A stretch of DNA of 64,000 nt from Parabacteroides bouchesdurhonensis (lineage in GTDB: Bacteria > Bacteroidota > Bacteroidia > Bacteroidales > Tannerellaceae). The translations under genes and the position numbers were made by a program. Within the stretch, counting starts at the first letter, position 1. The number at the start of each line of letters is the position of its first letter. The notes beneath the pieces were generated by a model that was given only the letters and a program-made list of their open reading frames with translations, was not told the origin of the DNA and searched no databases. The DNA lies in assembly GCF_900186615.1 (NCBI RefSeq), contig NZ_LT896588.1:281361-345360 (forward strand), in the 5' to 3' direction. Shown one piece after another: positions 63,991 to 64,000 of the stretch.

Positions 63991-64000
63991 ATGATATGGG
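63991..64000 (+). CDS. start of the next gene, cut by the window edge
   Basis: AAAAAGGAGG, one of the strongest ribosome-binding sites in the window, lies a few bases before an ATG that begins Met-Ile-Trp. Only three complete codons are visible. Its place after murQ suggests it belongs to the same operon; in Tannerella such clusters also hold a MurNAc transporter, but nothing here shows that. Confidence 0.5.

Overview
The window comes from a Bacteroidota chromosome, most likely a Parabacteroides species. The minus-strand partial 16S rRNA at the left edge reads as Bacteroidales and resembles Parabacteroides. Recognisable promoters follow the Bacteroidetes pattern (TTTG about 19-20 bases before TAnnTTTG), few genes have a strong Shine-Dalgarno, and many proteins are of Bacteroidales type (DUF6078, GT3 glycogen synthase, FucP, M64 peptidase, OmpH, BadF-type kinase next to MurQ). 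The last two points rest on family knowledge; no database search was possible.

Layout. 1-1210: 5' part of a 16S gene and two tandem promoters. 1373-3189: mscL and lysC, convergent around a shared terminator. 3220-13110: a complete potassium-uptake (Kdp) locus on the minus strand. In order of transcription it holds an NtrC-family sigma54 activator, its terminator, a sigma54-like promoter, a 33-residue peptide, kdpF, kdpA, kdpB, kdpC, an outer-membrane barrel protein, a free-standing KdpD sensor domain and a separate histidine kinase. It is visibly more GC-rich than most of the window. 13186-24347: OmpA lipoprotein, lepA, a TPR solenoid protein, a DUF362 ferredoxin-like protein, mnmE, a DJ-1-like protein, small conserved proteins, an array of five 22-bp repeats, an SDR oxidoreductase and an Fpg/Nei-like protein without the catalytic proline. 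24359-33386: RluA-type pseudouridine synthase, AmpG-like transporter with a nitrilase, acyltransferase pair, then glycogen synthase and glycogen/alpha-glucan phosphorylase.

33594-46737: FadL-type porin, fucose permease with mutarotase, NUDIX and DUF4153 genes, then a stress block (Hsp20 with a second sigma54-like promoter, two tandem ferritins, a soluble sensor kinase, a 2-Cys peroxiredoxin), then exported M64 and M23 peptidases. 46868-64000: phosphohexomutase, a 124-nt nested inverted-repeat element, OmpH and a small membrane protein, PepD, an exported lipoprotein and nuclease/phosphatase-like protein, a minus-strand run (ABC-F, MFS, YitT, aminotransferase, LolC/E-like permease), and finally NhaD antiporter, a sugar kinase and MurQ, the last two probably recycling amino sugars of the cell wall.

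The strongest candidate for an unusual system is the Kdp locus: no OmpR-type KdpE is present, KdpD is split in two, and the only response regulator is a sigma54 activator sitting upstream of a sigma54-like promoter. I saw no CRISPR array, prophage, insertion sequence or tRNA gene.
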